From Halobacteriovorax vibrionivorans (lineage in GTDB: Bacteria > Bdellovibrionota > Bacteriovoracia > Bacteriovoracales > Bacteriovoracaceae), in the NCBI RefSeq assembly GCF_003346865.1, contig NZ_QDKL01000003.1, positions 558,001-622,000 on the forward strand: a DNA stretch of 64,000 bases, written 5' to 3'. Positions 24,550 through 33,038 of this stretch are shown in pieces; position 1 is the first letter of the stretch, and the number at the start of each line of letters is the position of its first letter. Under the pieces are notes generated by a model. That model was not told the origin of the DNA. It saw only the letters and a list, made by a program, of their open reading frames with translations, and did no database searches. A program made the position numbers and the translations under genes.

Positions 24550-27276
24550 TTAGCTAAAAGCTTTTTCTACTATAGTCTCTTGTTCTTTAACGTGTACCGA
24601 AGCATATCCTGTTGCTGGAGAAGCCGAAGCTTTTCTTGATACACAATCAATATCTCTAAAAGTATCACGCCAACGATTTAAATGCATCCAAGCTCCCATA
24701 TTCGATGGTTCTTCTTGGACCCAACGGTGAGTTGCATCAGGATACTTATCAAGGATTTCCTTAATTTTAGTTGTTGGTAGCGGGTATAATTGCTCCAGAC
24801 GAACAATGGCCACATCTTTACGGTCATTTTCTTGCTGATGCTTAAGTAGATCGTAATAAACTTTACCTGAGCAAAGAAGAACCTTCTTAACATCTTTAGC
24901 TTTCACCCAAGAATCATCAACGACTTCTTCAAACTTGCCACTTGTGAAGTCTTCTACTTTAGACTGACAAAGCGGGTGTCTTAAAAGAGATTTTGGAGTG
25001 AAAACAACCAGTGGTTTTCTAAATTCCCACTTAAGCTGACGTCTTAGAGCATGGAACATATTTGCTGGAGTTGTAATATTACAAATAACCATATTTTCTT
25101 CAGCACATTGTTGTAAGAATCTCTCTGGTCGACAAGAAGAGTGCTCAGGTCCTGCTCCTTCATAACCGTGTGGTAGAAGCATAACTAAGTTACTCATTCT
25201 TCTCCACTTACTTTCTGCAGCTGAGATGAATTGGTCGATAACAATTTGAGCACCATTAGTGAAATCACCAAATTGTGCTTCCCAGATATTTAGAGCATGT
25301 GGCGTTGCTTGAGAATAACCATATTCAAAAGCAAGTACAGCATATTCAGATAGAAGTGAATTATAGATATAGAAGTCACCTTGACCAGTTGTTAGGTGTT
25401 CTAGGCCACAGTATGCTTCATTTGTTTTCTCATCAAAAACTTTTGCGTGACGGTGTGAGAATGTCCCACGAATAACGTCTTCACCAGAAAAGCGTACATC
25501 ATTTCCTTCTGTCAGAATTGAACCGTAAGCAAATAGCTCTGCTAGTGCCCAATCAATTTCATCATTCTCATAACTTGCCTTTCTTTGATCAAGAAGCTTT
25601 TGAGCTTTTCTTAAAGTCTTAAAGCCTTCAGGAGTTGAAGTTATTGATGAAATAATATTATCTAGAACGCTCTTTTCAACAGCAGTCTCAGGTGAGCTTA
25701 AAAAGTCTTCTAATTTAGAAAAACGAAGATCTCCCCACTCTCTATGTGGACCTGGTACTTTCTTTGGAATTTCGTTTTGTTTAACATTATTAAAACGATC
25801 AGAAAGAAGGTCTTTAAATTCTTTTTGCATCTCTTTTGCAACTGCACGATCAACTGATCCACTAGCTGCTAATTCTTCAATATACATTTCACGAGGATTC
25901 TTATGCTTTGAAATCATCCCGTAAAGTTCAGGTTGAGTATATTTCGGCTCATCACCTTCGTTATGACCGTGCTTACGGTAACAAACCATATCAACGAAAA
26001 CATCACGCTTAAACTTCTGTCTGAATTTAACAGCAAGCTGACAAGCGTAAACAACGTCTTCAGGGCAGTCACCATTAACGTGAATAACTGGAATATTCAA
26101 CATCTTTGCTACAGATGTTGAGTAATGAGATGAACGTGCATCTGTAAAGTCAGTCGTGAAACCAATTTGATTATTAATTACAAAGTGGATCGACCCACCT
26201 GTTCGGTAACCAGGAAGCTCCGACATTTGTAATGTTTCGTAAACAATCCCTTGACCAGCTACGGCCGCATCACCGTGAATGACAATTGGGATAATCTTAC
26301 TTTCATCACCTTCATAAGCAATATCAATTTGTGCACGAGCATAACCAGTTGCCACAGGAGATACTGTTTCAAGGTGAGATGGATTTGGTAGAAGTTTTAA
26401 ATAAACTTCTTTATCGTCTTCTGTTTTTGTTACAGAAGTAAATCCCATGTGGTATTTAACGTCACCATCACCTTCACCTTCAGCTTGTTCAACAGAGTTT
26501 CCTTCAAATTCAGAGAAGATATACTCATATGTTTTACCAAGAGTGTTGGCAAGAACGTTTAGACGTCCGCGGTGGGCCATTCCAATAATATATTCTTTAG
26601 CTCCTAGTCTTGCACCTTCATTAATAACGGCATCAAGTCCAGGAATTGTCGACTCTCCACCTTCTAGTGAGAATCTCTTTTGACCTGTGTATTTTGTTTG
26701 AAGAAAGTTTTCAAAAACATTAGCTTCGTTCAGTTTGTGAAGAATTCGTTTCTTCTTATCAACTGTAAATTCTTTCTTTAAATATGTGCTTTCAAATTCT
26801 TCTCTAAACCAACGTCTCATTTCAGTGTCATCTGAGTGCATATACTCAACACCGATCTTTCCGCAGTAAAGCTTCATCATGTGGTCCATAATATTTTGAA
26901 GAGTCGTTGCTCCTAGGCCAACAAACTCACCACAAGTAAATACTTCTTTTAAATCAGAGTCAGATAAATCGTAGTCTTTTAAAGAAATATGGGCACGACG
27001 ATCAATTCTTGGACGAATCGGGTTTGTATCCGATAGTAAGTGTCCACGTGAACGAAATGATTGAATTAGTCTAAATACGTTGAATTCTTTGCGAAGCTTT
27101 TCATCGCTGACATCTCCGCCGCTAGCAGATCCCTTACCTGCACCAAACTCAAAACCTAGGAAAAAGTTACGCCAGCTCTCCTCAACTTCTTGAGGGTTTG
27201 CTTCGTATTGTTCATAGAGAGAGTCGATGTAAGAAATGTCTGAACTAGAGAGGGTTGAAAAGTCGAATTTTTCCAT
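24550..27276 (-). CDS. sucA: 2-Oxoglutarate dehydrogenase E1 component
   Basis: SucA is the thiamine diphosphate E1 subunit that decarboxylates 2-oxoglutarate in the TCA cycle. The 908-residue length is normal (about 930). The N-terminal E1o helix (SLYEQYEANPQEVEESW, near 19) is the segment that binds the E2 core in this family. ThDP-site motifs include GMAHRGRLNVL near 237, HGDAAVAGQGIVYE near 335 and the C-terminal transketolase-like pyrimidine-binding part with EAQFGDF near 660 and LLPHGYEGAGPEHSS near 700. It opens the sucA-sucB-lpd operon. A TATAAT -10 element lies about 66 bases upstream on this strand (27342-27347). Confidence 0.97.
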   Translation of the reverse strand: MEKFDFSTLSSSDISYIDSLYEQYEANPQEVEESWRNFFLGFEFGAGKGSASGGDVSDEKLRKEFNVFRLIQSFRSRGHLLSDTNPIRPRIDRRAHISLKDYDLSDSDLKEVFTCGEFVGLGATTLQNIMDHMMKLYCGKIGVEYMHSDDTEMRRWFREEFESTYLKKEFTVDKKKRILHKLNEANVFENFLQTKYTGQKRFSLEGGESTIPGLDAVINEGARLGAKEYIIGMAHRGRLNVLANTLGKTYEYIFSEFEGNSVEQAEGEGDGDVKYHMGFTSVTKTEDDKEVYLKLLPNPSHLETVSPVATGYARAQIDIAYEGDESKIIPIVIHGDAAVAGQGIVYETLQMSELPGYRTGGSIHFVINNQIGFTTDFTDARSSHYSTSVAKMLNIPVIHVNGDCPEDVVYACQLAVKFRQKFKRDVFVDMVCYRKHGHNEGDEPKYTQPELYGMISKHKNPREMYIEELAASGSVDRAVAKEMQKEFKDLLSDRFNNVKQNEIPKKVPGPHREWGDLRFSKLEDFLSSPETAVEKSVLDNIISSITSTPEGFKTLRKAQKLLDQRKASYENDEIDWALAELFAYGSILTEGNDVRFSGEDVIRGTFSHRHAKVFDEKTNEAYCGLEHLTTGQGDFYIYNSLLSEYAVLAFEYGYSQATPHALNIWEAQFGDFTNGAQIVIDQFISAAESKWRRMSNLVMLLPHGYEGAGPEHSSCRPERFLQQCAEENMVICNITTPANMFHALRRQLKWEFRKPLVVFTPKSLLRHPLCQSKVEDFTSGKFEEVVDDSWVKAKDVKKVLLCSGKVYYDLLKHQQENDRKDVAIVRLEQLYPLPTTKIKEILDKYPDATHRWVQEEPSNMGAWMHLNRWRDTFRDIDCVSRKASASPATGYASVHVKEQETIVEKAFS

Positions 27277-27341
27277 TTGATAAAATCCATTTTACTGCTT
27301 TGCAGTTACTACAAATTAATAATTTAGGCGTCTTAATATAC

Positions 27342-27347
27342 ATTATA
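27342..27347 (-). promoter_or_regulatory. Putative -10 element of the sucA operon promoter
   Basis: The minus strand reads TATAAT here, about 66 bases before the sucA ATG. No convincing -35 hexamer is found at 16-18 bases, so an activator may be needed. Confidence 0.35.
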
Positions 27348-27388
27348 TCTTAACAGTTCGTGAAGTTTTCTTTTTGCACAGGCAAGCT

Positions 27389-27416
27389 TTGACTAGATAA
27401 AAATTAAAGTGATAAA
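27389..27416 (+). promoter_or_regulatory. Putative sigma-70 promoter of the mazG-apbE-nqrM genes
   Basis: TTGACT (27389-27394) and GATAAA (27411-27416) are 16 bases apart, 36 bases before the MazG-like start. Confidence 0.4.
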
Positions 27417-27452
27417 GTCGGCTTCACCACACAAAAAATAACAGGAGAATTT

Positions 27453-27845
27453 ATGGACTCAAGAAAATATATGAGTGATGCAATCAGAACGGAATCAAGA
27501 GACTTTGATGCGATGAATACACGTCTTTTAGACGATGGAGTTAAAAGACTTCTTCACGCTGGAATTGGTATTTCAACAGAAGCAGGTGAATTCCTTGATG
27601 CTCTAAAGAAGCATATATTCTACGGTAAGGAACTTGACCGTGTTAATCTTGCGGAAGAGCTAGGTGATCTTTTCTGGTATATGGCAATTGTTGGTGATGA
27701 GCTAGGAATTAAGTTTGAAGACGTAATGGAGCGCAATATCACAAAACTTAAGGCGCGTTATGGTGAAAAGTTCAGTGAAGAAAAGGCCGACAAGCGCGAT
27801 CTTGAAAGCGAAAGAAAAATTCTTGAGGGTCAGGCTTTTAACTAA
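27453..27845 (+). CDS. MazG-like nucleotide pyrophosphohydrolase
   Basis: The 130-residue all-alpha protein has the MazG/dUTPase-type metal-binding pattern: ISTEAGEFLDALKKHIF near 47 gives Glu-X2-Glu, and AEELGDLFWYM near 70 gives Glu-X2-Asp. Members of this superfamily hydrolyse non-canonical or excess nucleoside triphosphates to monophosphates. At this size it is a single-domain member, unlike two-domain MazG. AGGAG precedes the ATG by 6 bases. Its stop overlaps the start of apbE (TAATG), so they are translationally coupled, although no functional link is obvious. Confidence 0.85.
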   Translation: MDSRKYMSDAIRTESRDFDAMNTRLLDDGVKRLLHAGIGISTEAGEFLDALKKHIFYGKELDRVNLAEELGDLFWYMAIVGDELGIKFEDVMERNITKLKARYGEKFSEEKADKRDLESERKILEGQAFN

Positions 27846-28873
27846 TGAAACTTAACAGAATCTTTATATTTAATTTGGCGATCTTTTTAATCGCCTTAAC
27901 TACTTTCTCATCTTGTCAGAGCGATAAACTACAATTCTATCGCCTTTCTGGCCCAACGATGGGGACAATATACAACATAAAATTTATTGCACCACAGGGA
28001 TACAATGAATTAAAGCTAAAAAAAGATGTTGAAATTCGTCTCGATGAAGTCAACAAGGCCATGAGTACATATATAAGCGACTCAGAGATCTCATTATTTA
28101 ACAAAATGAGTAAAGATGAGAAATTCTTCCCAGGCAAAGACTTTAAGAGAACTCTTGAGCATGCACTTGATGTAGCGAAAAAGACAGATGGTACTTTTGA
28201 TCCAACAATAGGAACTCTTGTAAACCTTTGGGGTTTTGGTCCAAATGGGAAGAGAAAGATTCCATCACAGTCTGATGTACTAGCTGCAAAAGAGAAAGTT
28301 GGTTATGAGAAAATCAAACTAGATGGCAATACTCTTACGAAGTCTGTTGATGGAGTCTACTTAGACTTATCTGCTTCAGCCAAAGGTTACGGGGTTGATG
28401 CATTAATTGAGCTATTGAAGTCTCAAGGAATACGAAATGCCCTAGTAGAAGTGGGAGGCGAAGTACGAACAATGGGAGAATCCCTTACAAGACCGTGGAA
28501 AATTGGAGTCGAGTCCCCTTCTAATAAAGACGGCAATCCCGTCGTTCGTGTCGTAACAATGAAAGACGTTGCTCTAGCGACTTCTGGTGATTACCGAAAC
28601 TTTTTTAAAGAAGGTGGCAAACGCTATCAACATACGATCAACTTCAAATCCGGAGCACCTGTTGCATCACAACTTGCATCAGTGAGCGTTGTTTCAGATA
28701 CATGTATGGATGCAGATGCATGGGCCACGGCCTTAATGGCAATGGGTAAAGAGAAGGCCATTGCCTATGCTAAAAAAAATAAATTGAAAGCGTTCTTCAT
28801 CTATCGTTCTGACGATGGTTCAGGAAAGTATTTAGAGACATCGACAGAGGAATTTGATAAGATAACCAAGTAA
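27845..28873 (+). CDS. apbE: FAD:protein FMN transferase (lipoprotein)
   Basis: ApbE attaches FMN covalently to Thr residues of periplasmic-side flavoproteins such as NqrB, NqrC and RnfG. It is a lipoprotein here: the signal ends in TTFSSC near residue 24. Family motifs are GPTMGTIYNIKF near 36, FDPTIGTLVNLWGFGP near 117, DLSASAKGYGVD near 175, LVEVGGEVRTMG near 199 and DTCMDADAWATALMAMG near 282, whose acids bind the metal. Length is normal. It is followed after 22 bases by nqrM, which points to Na+-NQR as the main client; the nqr structural genes are not in this window. Confidence 0.95.
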   Translation: MKLNRIFIFNLAIFLIALTTFSSCQSDKLQFYRLSGPTMGTIYNIKFIAPQGYNELKLKKDVEIRLDEVNKAMSTYISDSEISLFNKMSKDEKFFPGKDFKRTLEHALDVAKKTDGTFDPTIGTLVNLWGFGPNGKRKIPSQSDVLAAKEKVGYEKIKLDGNTLTKSVDGVYLDLSASAKGYGVDALIELLKSQGIRNALVEVGGEVRTMGESLTRPWKIGVESPSNKDGNPVVRVVTMKDVALATSGDYRNFFKEGGKRYQHTINFKSGAPVASQLASVSVVSDTCMDADAWATALMAMGKEKAIAYAKKNKLKAFFIYRSDDGSGKYLETSTEEFDKITK

Positions 28874-28895
28874 AACACTCTGATACGGAGACATT

Positions 28896-29108
28896 ATGGA
28901 TTCAAATATTAAGCTATTTTTCGTTACTTTTGCTGTCCTTGCTATCTCGATTACGGGAATGGCAGTAGGTGTCATCCTTTCAAATCGTAAGCTTCAAGGC
29001 TCTTGTGGTGGACTTGGAAAAATCATTGGTGAAGATTGCATGTTTTGTGAAAAAAAAGAAGAATGCAAAGAACACCCTGAAGAAGCGCAAGATTGCCTAA
29101 AGGCATAA
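28896..29108 (+). CDS. nqrM: Na+-NQR maturation protein NqrM (DUF539)
   Basis: NqrM is a small membrane protein needed to assemble the iron site formed by NqrD/NqrE in the sodium-pumping NADH:quinone reductase. The 70-residue product has one N-terminal membrane helix (residues 6-28, ending GMAVGVIL), the family signature KLQGSCGGLG near 33-42 and a Cys-rich tail (CMFCEKKEEC) that can hold iron. It is the last gene of mazG-apbE-nqrM and ends before a strong terminator. Confidence 0.9.
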   Translation: MDSNIKLFFVTFAVLAISITGMAVGVILSNRKLQGSCGGLGKIIGEDCMFCEKKEECKEHPEEAQDCLKA

Positions 29109-29138
29109 TCAAAATTCCTCAAATAGATTTCAAATAAC

Positions 29139-29165
29139 AAAAAGGCTCCAAATTGGGGCCTTTTT
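29139..29165 (+). terminator. Rho-independent terminator after nqrM
   Basis: AAAAAGGCTCCA pairs with TGGGGCCTTTTT (one G-T pair) around a three-base loop, ending in five T. It is 30 bases after the nqrM stop. Confidence 0.9.
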
Positions 29166-29241
29166 ACTATCCTATAGGGCCAAAAGGAACCCTTTAAGCA
29201 CTTTTGCACCAGCGTAAGTAGTTGAATGTACGTGTTCAAAC

Positions 29242-29258
29242 TTGGCACAGTTCATGCT
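29242..29258 (+). promoter_or_regulatory. Sigma-54 (RpoN) promoter
   Basis: TTGGCACAGTTCATGCT matches the -24/-12 consensus: TTGGCAC is perfect, ATGCT replaces TTGCW by one base, and GG-N10-GC spacing is exact. It would start transcription near 29270 and drive the exported protein gene at 29344. Confidence 0.65.
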
Positions 29259-29343
29259 TTTATATTGGCAACAAAGCTATTAAACAGGAAGTTTAAAGCT
29301 GACGGCTTCAGGAAGAGCGAACCATTAGGGAAAAGAGGCCAAT

Positions 29344-29712
29344 ATGAAAAGTACAATGAGGAGAGCACTTTACATCACTTTAGGATTAGTTATGTTATCA
29401 ATAACAATCCAAGAAAGAGTTCACGCAAGAACAATGAAGAGAATCACGCCTGAGCAAGTACAAAAACTTGATCGTGGAATGGCAGTTGAGACTTACAGAG
29501 GAGAATTTCTCGATATCAGCTCAATCTCAAATATCCGCAAGACTTTTGGAAACTTAGCAGATCTTAAAGATGGTCGCGAGATCAGACTTAAGAATGGTGA
29601 TACTTTAACAGCACAAGATATCAAATTTCTATATGTTGAAAGATTTGGTGGAGATGCACCAAAGAGAGGAAAGAAGTTAGAAATCGCAAGAACACCACAT
29701 GACGAGGAGTAA
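29344..29712 (+). CDS. Small exported protein under a sigma-54 promoter (122 aa)
   Basis: A signal peptide covers about residues 1-29 (MRRALYITLGLVML core, cleavage near VHA-RTM). The mature part is basic at the start, has no Cys, and contains NLADLKDGREIRLKNGDTLT, which looks like a small beta domain binding or scaffold motif, but I recognise no family. GAGG lies 5 bases before the ATG; Met5 is an alternative start. It ends head to head with the methyltransferase gene at 29713 with no gap. Confidence 0.7.
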   Translation: MKSTMRRALYITLGLVMLSITIQERVHARTMKRITPEQVQKLDRGMAVETYRGEFLDISSISNIRKTFGNLADLKDGREIRLKNGDTLTAQDIKFLYVERFGGDAPKRGKKLEIARTPHDEE

Positions 29713-30345
29713 TCAATTATTTTCAATACAATTTGCTACGTCTTCCTTAGTAGCAATGACCAGTAAGACATCCGGGTCGCTCGAAAGAGCGGCCTTTCTT
29801 TTTTTATCTGCAATTATTTTACGTCCTGTAGGCATCATTAAATAAAGAATTCTAAATCCTTTATTAATAAATAGTCTTTCATATTCCATAAAATCTAATA
29901 CAGTCACTTCCATATTCTCAAGTAACATCTTCTTATGTGAAACCATGGCCTCCATACAAAAGAGCCCGCCTACACTTAACTTTTGAAATACGTTTTCTAA
30001 GTAATGAGAAATATCATCCTTAGATGAAAGATAATGAATATGATGAGAGTCTAAAATGAGATCAAACTCACCTTCTAATTCATTAAGTGAAAGACTTGAT
30101 AAACATTTAAAGGAGCCTTGTGGAAAGTTTTGAGATGCCTTCTTAATCGCCTCTTGCGATCGGTCGATGCCCAAAGTTTCAAAGAATTCAAAAGAAGACA
30201 GTTGTAAACCTTGACCACAGCCTACTTCTAAAGTTCGATGAATATCAATTGAACTTAAATCAAGGGCCTTTGCCACAAGCTCTTGCAAGCTAGGTGCTAA
30301 TTGAAAATGGTCACTATCTAAATGGGCCTTATTAAACTTATCCAC
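29713..30345 (-). CDS. Class I SAM-dependent methyltransferase
   Basis: The 210-residue protein has motif I LEVGCGQGLQLS near residue 40, motif II ETLGIDRSQEAIKKA near 56 with the acid that binds SAM ribose, and FDLILDSHHIHYL near 95 as motif IV. LSVGGLFCMEAM near 124 matches the motif after beta-5. No membrane segment. Substrate is unknown. It starts 3 bases after the stop of the YiiX-like gene, so the two are one operon, which may hint at a shared envelope or cell-wall substrate (inference). Confidence 0.82.
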   Translation of the reverse strand: MDKFNKAHLDSDHFQLAPSLQELVAKALDLSSIDIHRTLEVGCGQGLQLSSFEFFETLGIDRSQEAIKKASQNFPQGSFKCLSSLSLNELEGEFDLILDSHHIHYLSSKDDISHYLENVFQKLSVGGLFCMEAMVSHKKMLLENMEVTVLDFMEYERLFINKGFRILYLMMPTGRKIIADKKRKAALSSDPDVLLVIATKEDVANCIENN

Positions 30346-30348
30346 ACC

Positions 30349-30942
30349 TTAGTATAGCGGCCCCATCTCTACAAAGTCACTTGAGCGATAAAAATCATTT
30401 GGTGATAGTCCAGGTTGACCATGTGGAGGCTCATTTCCACCAAAGTAGCGGCGCCAACCATCTTCATTTACATCATAGCGCATCGGTTTTGGCGCAAAGT
30501 TCTCAATTGCATAAACACTCTTTAAAAGCTTATAGATAAATTCAGAGCAATAAAGCTTATCATCATCCCAAGTGTATTCATGGTCAAATGGCATATTTAA
30601 GAAATCATTTTGATAACTTTCTAAAAGAGCTCTTCTCTTTGTGAAGTTTATAAACTTAGGTCTTACAACTTGAACTGGCTTATTTGTATAGCGAAGAAAT
30701 TTTGCAAGCGGTAGATGATGAACAATCCCAAGAGATTGGGCCACATATACTTTCGTTCCATATTTTAAAATAATACCAGAATGAGAAAATGGCCCATTGG
30801 TTTGTTTCTCAATTAACTCACAGCTGAAGCAGTCCATATCTAAAAGTAGAATATCTCCTGTTTTTAGCTCATCCATTGGTAGTGCCAATGTTTTAAGGCT
30901 AGCAAAAATCGACATTATCAGTATTAATCCAGCTGTCTTCAT
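30349..30942 (-). CDS. Exported YiiX-like permuted-papain hydrolase (197 aa)
   Basis: After a signal peptide (residues 1-20, cleavage near LALP) the product is close to a minimal YiiX/NlpC-P60-like domain. KTGDILLLDMDCFSCELI near 27 opens it, FSHSGIILKYG near 52 carries the catalytic His, and DDKLYCSEFIYKLLKSVY near 128 carries the catalytic Cys followed by Ser-Glu, the classic YCSE motif. The final 50 residues (PMRYDVNEDGWRRYFGGNEP region) suggest a cap. YiiX-like enzymes cleave amide or ester bonds in peptidoglycan or lipid-linked substrates; the true substrate is unknown. Compare the larger relative at 11556-13163. Confidence 0.85.
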   Translation of the reverse strand: MKTAGLILIMSIFASLKTLALPMDELKTGDILLLDMDCFSCELIEKQTNGPFSHSGIILKYGTKVYVAQSLGIVHHLPLAKFLRYTNKPVQVVRPKFINFTKRRALLESYQNDFLNMPFDHEYTWDDDKLYCSEFIYKLLKSVYAIENFAPKPMRYDVNEDGWRRYFGGNEPPHGQPGLSPNDFYRSSDFVEMGPLY

Positions 30943-31017
30943 ATCAAAACCTCTATCTTTTCAGATACTTAAAGTAGGTACTCCTCATTTCCCTACTATC
31001 ATAAGACCAAGCTTTGC

Positions 31018-31026
31018 TGTTATACT
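31018..31026 (+). promoter_or_regulatory. Putative extended -10 promoter
   Basis: TGTTATACT is an extended -10 element (TG-N-TATACT) 47 bases before the start of the exported protein at 31073. No good -35 is seen, which is allowed for extended -10 promoters. Confidence 0.45.
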
Positions 31027-31072
31027 ACTTAAGTAACTAGATTTATACCCTAAAAAAAAGGGACAAGTAAAA

Positions 31073-33022
31073 ATGAAAGGCATAATTCTAACGTTCATAT
31101 TTTTAAGTTTCGCACTTGGGCACTTTGATATCTTTGCTTCCTCAAAGTCGTGCCCTACTGGACAAACATTCAATCGAACATTAAATCGCTGTATGTACAC
31201 AGAAGGCTCAATCAAGAACCGAGATGAGTTCACGAAATGTGAAAAGATCGAAGGCAAGGCCCAAAGACAAGAGTGTATGAAGAATGCAGCAGATGAGCGC
31301 CAGGCCAAGGCCGTTGAAGAATTAGCAGAGGACGGCTCTGCTAGAGTAACAGGCGGTGAAGCAGAAGACACTGGAGATGGAAACTTCCTCACTGGCTTTT
31401 CTGAAGCTTGGGGTATTGTTACGGCCGTAACATCTGCGACTGTCGCAATCGCAAACTCTGATTGGTTTAGTGAAGATAACAAACCAACAGATGCTGACTC
31501 AACAAAGAAGCCAGTAGAAGAACCAAAACAACCAGAGCAAGTTGCAGAAGGTGAACAGCAAAATCCACCCGATAAAAGTGAAACTCAAGAACAAACTGAA
31601 GAAAATAATGATACATGTAAGTCATGTCTCGTTCTAAGTGGTGTCTCACTTTATAGCTTCTATCAAACGAAAATGAATCAAGAAGATGTAAAGAAGAAAA
31701 CAGATGAGATGAAAGCTGAATATGAAGAGATCTCTAGTAATGCTGAAACCATGAAGAATGCACAAATGGCCGCATACGATATGTTAGAAAAAGAGCAGCA
31801 ATATGTTGCTGAAGTTTCGGCCAAGCAAGCAAAGCAATTTAAGACACTGGCCTTAGGGTATACAGCAGCAGCGGGTGTAGCTGTCATGGAGATGTGGAGC
31901 ACAGGCTTTGCAGCGTGTGGCTCATTTAAGGATTCCTTTACTAAACTAGATTCCCTAGCGGGATGGAAAGGTGTTTTTAATAACCCATGTGGAGTTCTTG
32001 TAAGCTCTGCAGTGACTGTTCCATCAGCCCTCCTCGTCTCTTCACAGGCAAAGAAGAATAAACAAGATGCAGAATCAAATGTTGAACAAGTAAAGATCTT
32101 AAAAGAGAAGTACACGAAGTCCATTGCTTCATTCTGTCCAGATGGAAGAGATGATTTAAGTAACCCTCCTTGTTACTGTTATACTTCTGATGGAAATAGA
32201 AATCCTAATCGAGAAAAGTCTAATACATGTCAAGCATACTGGAATCGTTACTTTGGTAAGTTTGTGGCAACAAGTGATTCAAGTCGAGCTGCAAAAAGTA
32301 GCAATCCAGAAGGCTGTATTTTTAAAGACGGGAAATTTGACCGCGAATGTCAGTGTCGTAAGTTAAAAAATAATAAGGGTGAAAACGCTTGTATGACAGT
32401 TTCTGTATCACCTGGTTCCCTAAGTGGAGCACTTGGAGGACTTGATGCTTCAGAAGGTGTAAGAGTCGCAAATGAAGCCCTTCAAGGAAACGGTGGAACA
32501 TACAATGCTAGCACTTCAGATAAAACAGCTGCTATGGCAGGAAAGACGATACAGGCATTAAAGAAGAAAATCGAAGGACCTTTTGCAAAATCAACAGGTG
32601 TTAGTCTTGATAAAGTCGCAGATAAAATAGCTAGAGACCTTGCAAAAAGTGGAAATAATAATGTTGCTATCTTTAATGGTGCCGGAGCAGGTGAACAATT
32701 TGCTCGTCTTAGGCCAACAGATTCATCATTTCAAAATGCGCTAACTAGTGTAGAGAAAAACTCTCCAGCAAAGAAGTCTCTTGTTGTGAGAAAACAAAAT
32801 ACGCGTCGATCAAATAAGAAAAGCACTGGTAGTAAGTGGAAGTTTAGTAATGACTCAAGCTCTGAAGTTTTAAGTTATGGACAAGGAGCTGGTGATGGCG
32901 ATTCAAAGAAGCGCTATGATTACGGTGATAACGATATTATTAAAGATAAGTCCGTCTCAATTTTTAAAGTTATCTCACATCGCTATGTTCAGTCAGGACT
33001 AAAGAAATTATTTGAAGAATAG
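31073..33022 (+). CDS. Large exported Cys-rich protein with two membrane segments (649 aa)
   Basis: A signal peptide ends near residue 24 (IFA-SSK). A Cys-rich stretch follows (CPTGQTFNRTLNRC, then CEKIEG...QEC), then an acidic Glu/Pro/Gln-rich linker at about 135-180, CKSC near 184, a coiled coil near 200-255, and two hydrophobic Ala/Gly-rich segments near 256-275 and 310-325 that may cross a membrane. The second half has further Cys pairs (PPCYCYTSDG, ECQCRK) and an Asn/Ser/Gly-rich region; the end is basic. I recognise no family. AAGGGAC lies before the ATG. M15 peptidase 16 bases downstream is probably co-transcribed. Similar overall plan to the proteins at 34765 and 47065. Confidence 0.75.
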   Translation: MKGIILTFIFLSFALGHFDIFASSKSCPTGQTFNRTLNRCMYTEGSIKNRDEFTKCEKIEGKAQRQECMKNAADERQAKAVEELAEDGSARVTGGEAEDTGDGNFLTGFSEAWGIVTAVTSATVAIANSDWFSEDNKPTDADSTKKPVEEPKQPEQVAEGEQQNPPDKSETQEQTEENNDTCKSCLVLSGVSLYSFYQTKMNQEDVKKKTDEMKAEYEEISSNAETMKNAQMAAYDMLEKEQQYVAEVSAKQAKQFKTLALGYTAAAGVAVMEMWSTGFAACGSFKDSFTKLDSLAGWKGVFNNPCGVLVSSAVTVPSALLVSSQAKKNKQDAESNVEQVKILKEKYTKSIASFCPDGRDDLSNPPCYCYTSDGNRNPNREKSNTCQAYWNRYFGKFVATSDSSRAAKSSNPEGCIFKDGKFDRECQCRKLKNNKGENACMTVSVSPGSLSGALGGLDASEGVRVANEALQGNGGTYNASTSDKTAAMAGKTIQALKKKIEGPFAKSTGVSLDKVADKIARDLAKSGNNNVAIFNGAGAGEQFARLRPTDSSFQNALTSVEKNSPAKKSLVVRKQNTRRSNKKSTGSKWKFSNDSSSEVLSYGQGAGDGDSKKRYDYGDNDIIKDKSVSIFKVISHRYVQSGLKKLFEE

Positions 33023-33038
33023 ATAGATTAGGAAAACT

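Noticed and set aside
31678..32124. 148-residue minus-strand frame
   Set aside because: It lies wholly inside the 649-aa exported protein gene, has no ribosome binding site, and its Cys/Ala/Phe-rich content is typical of an antisense shadow.
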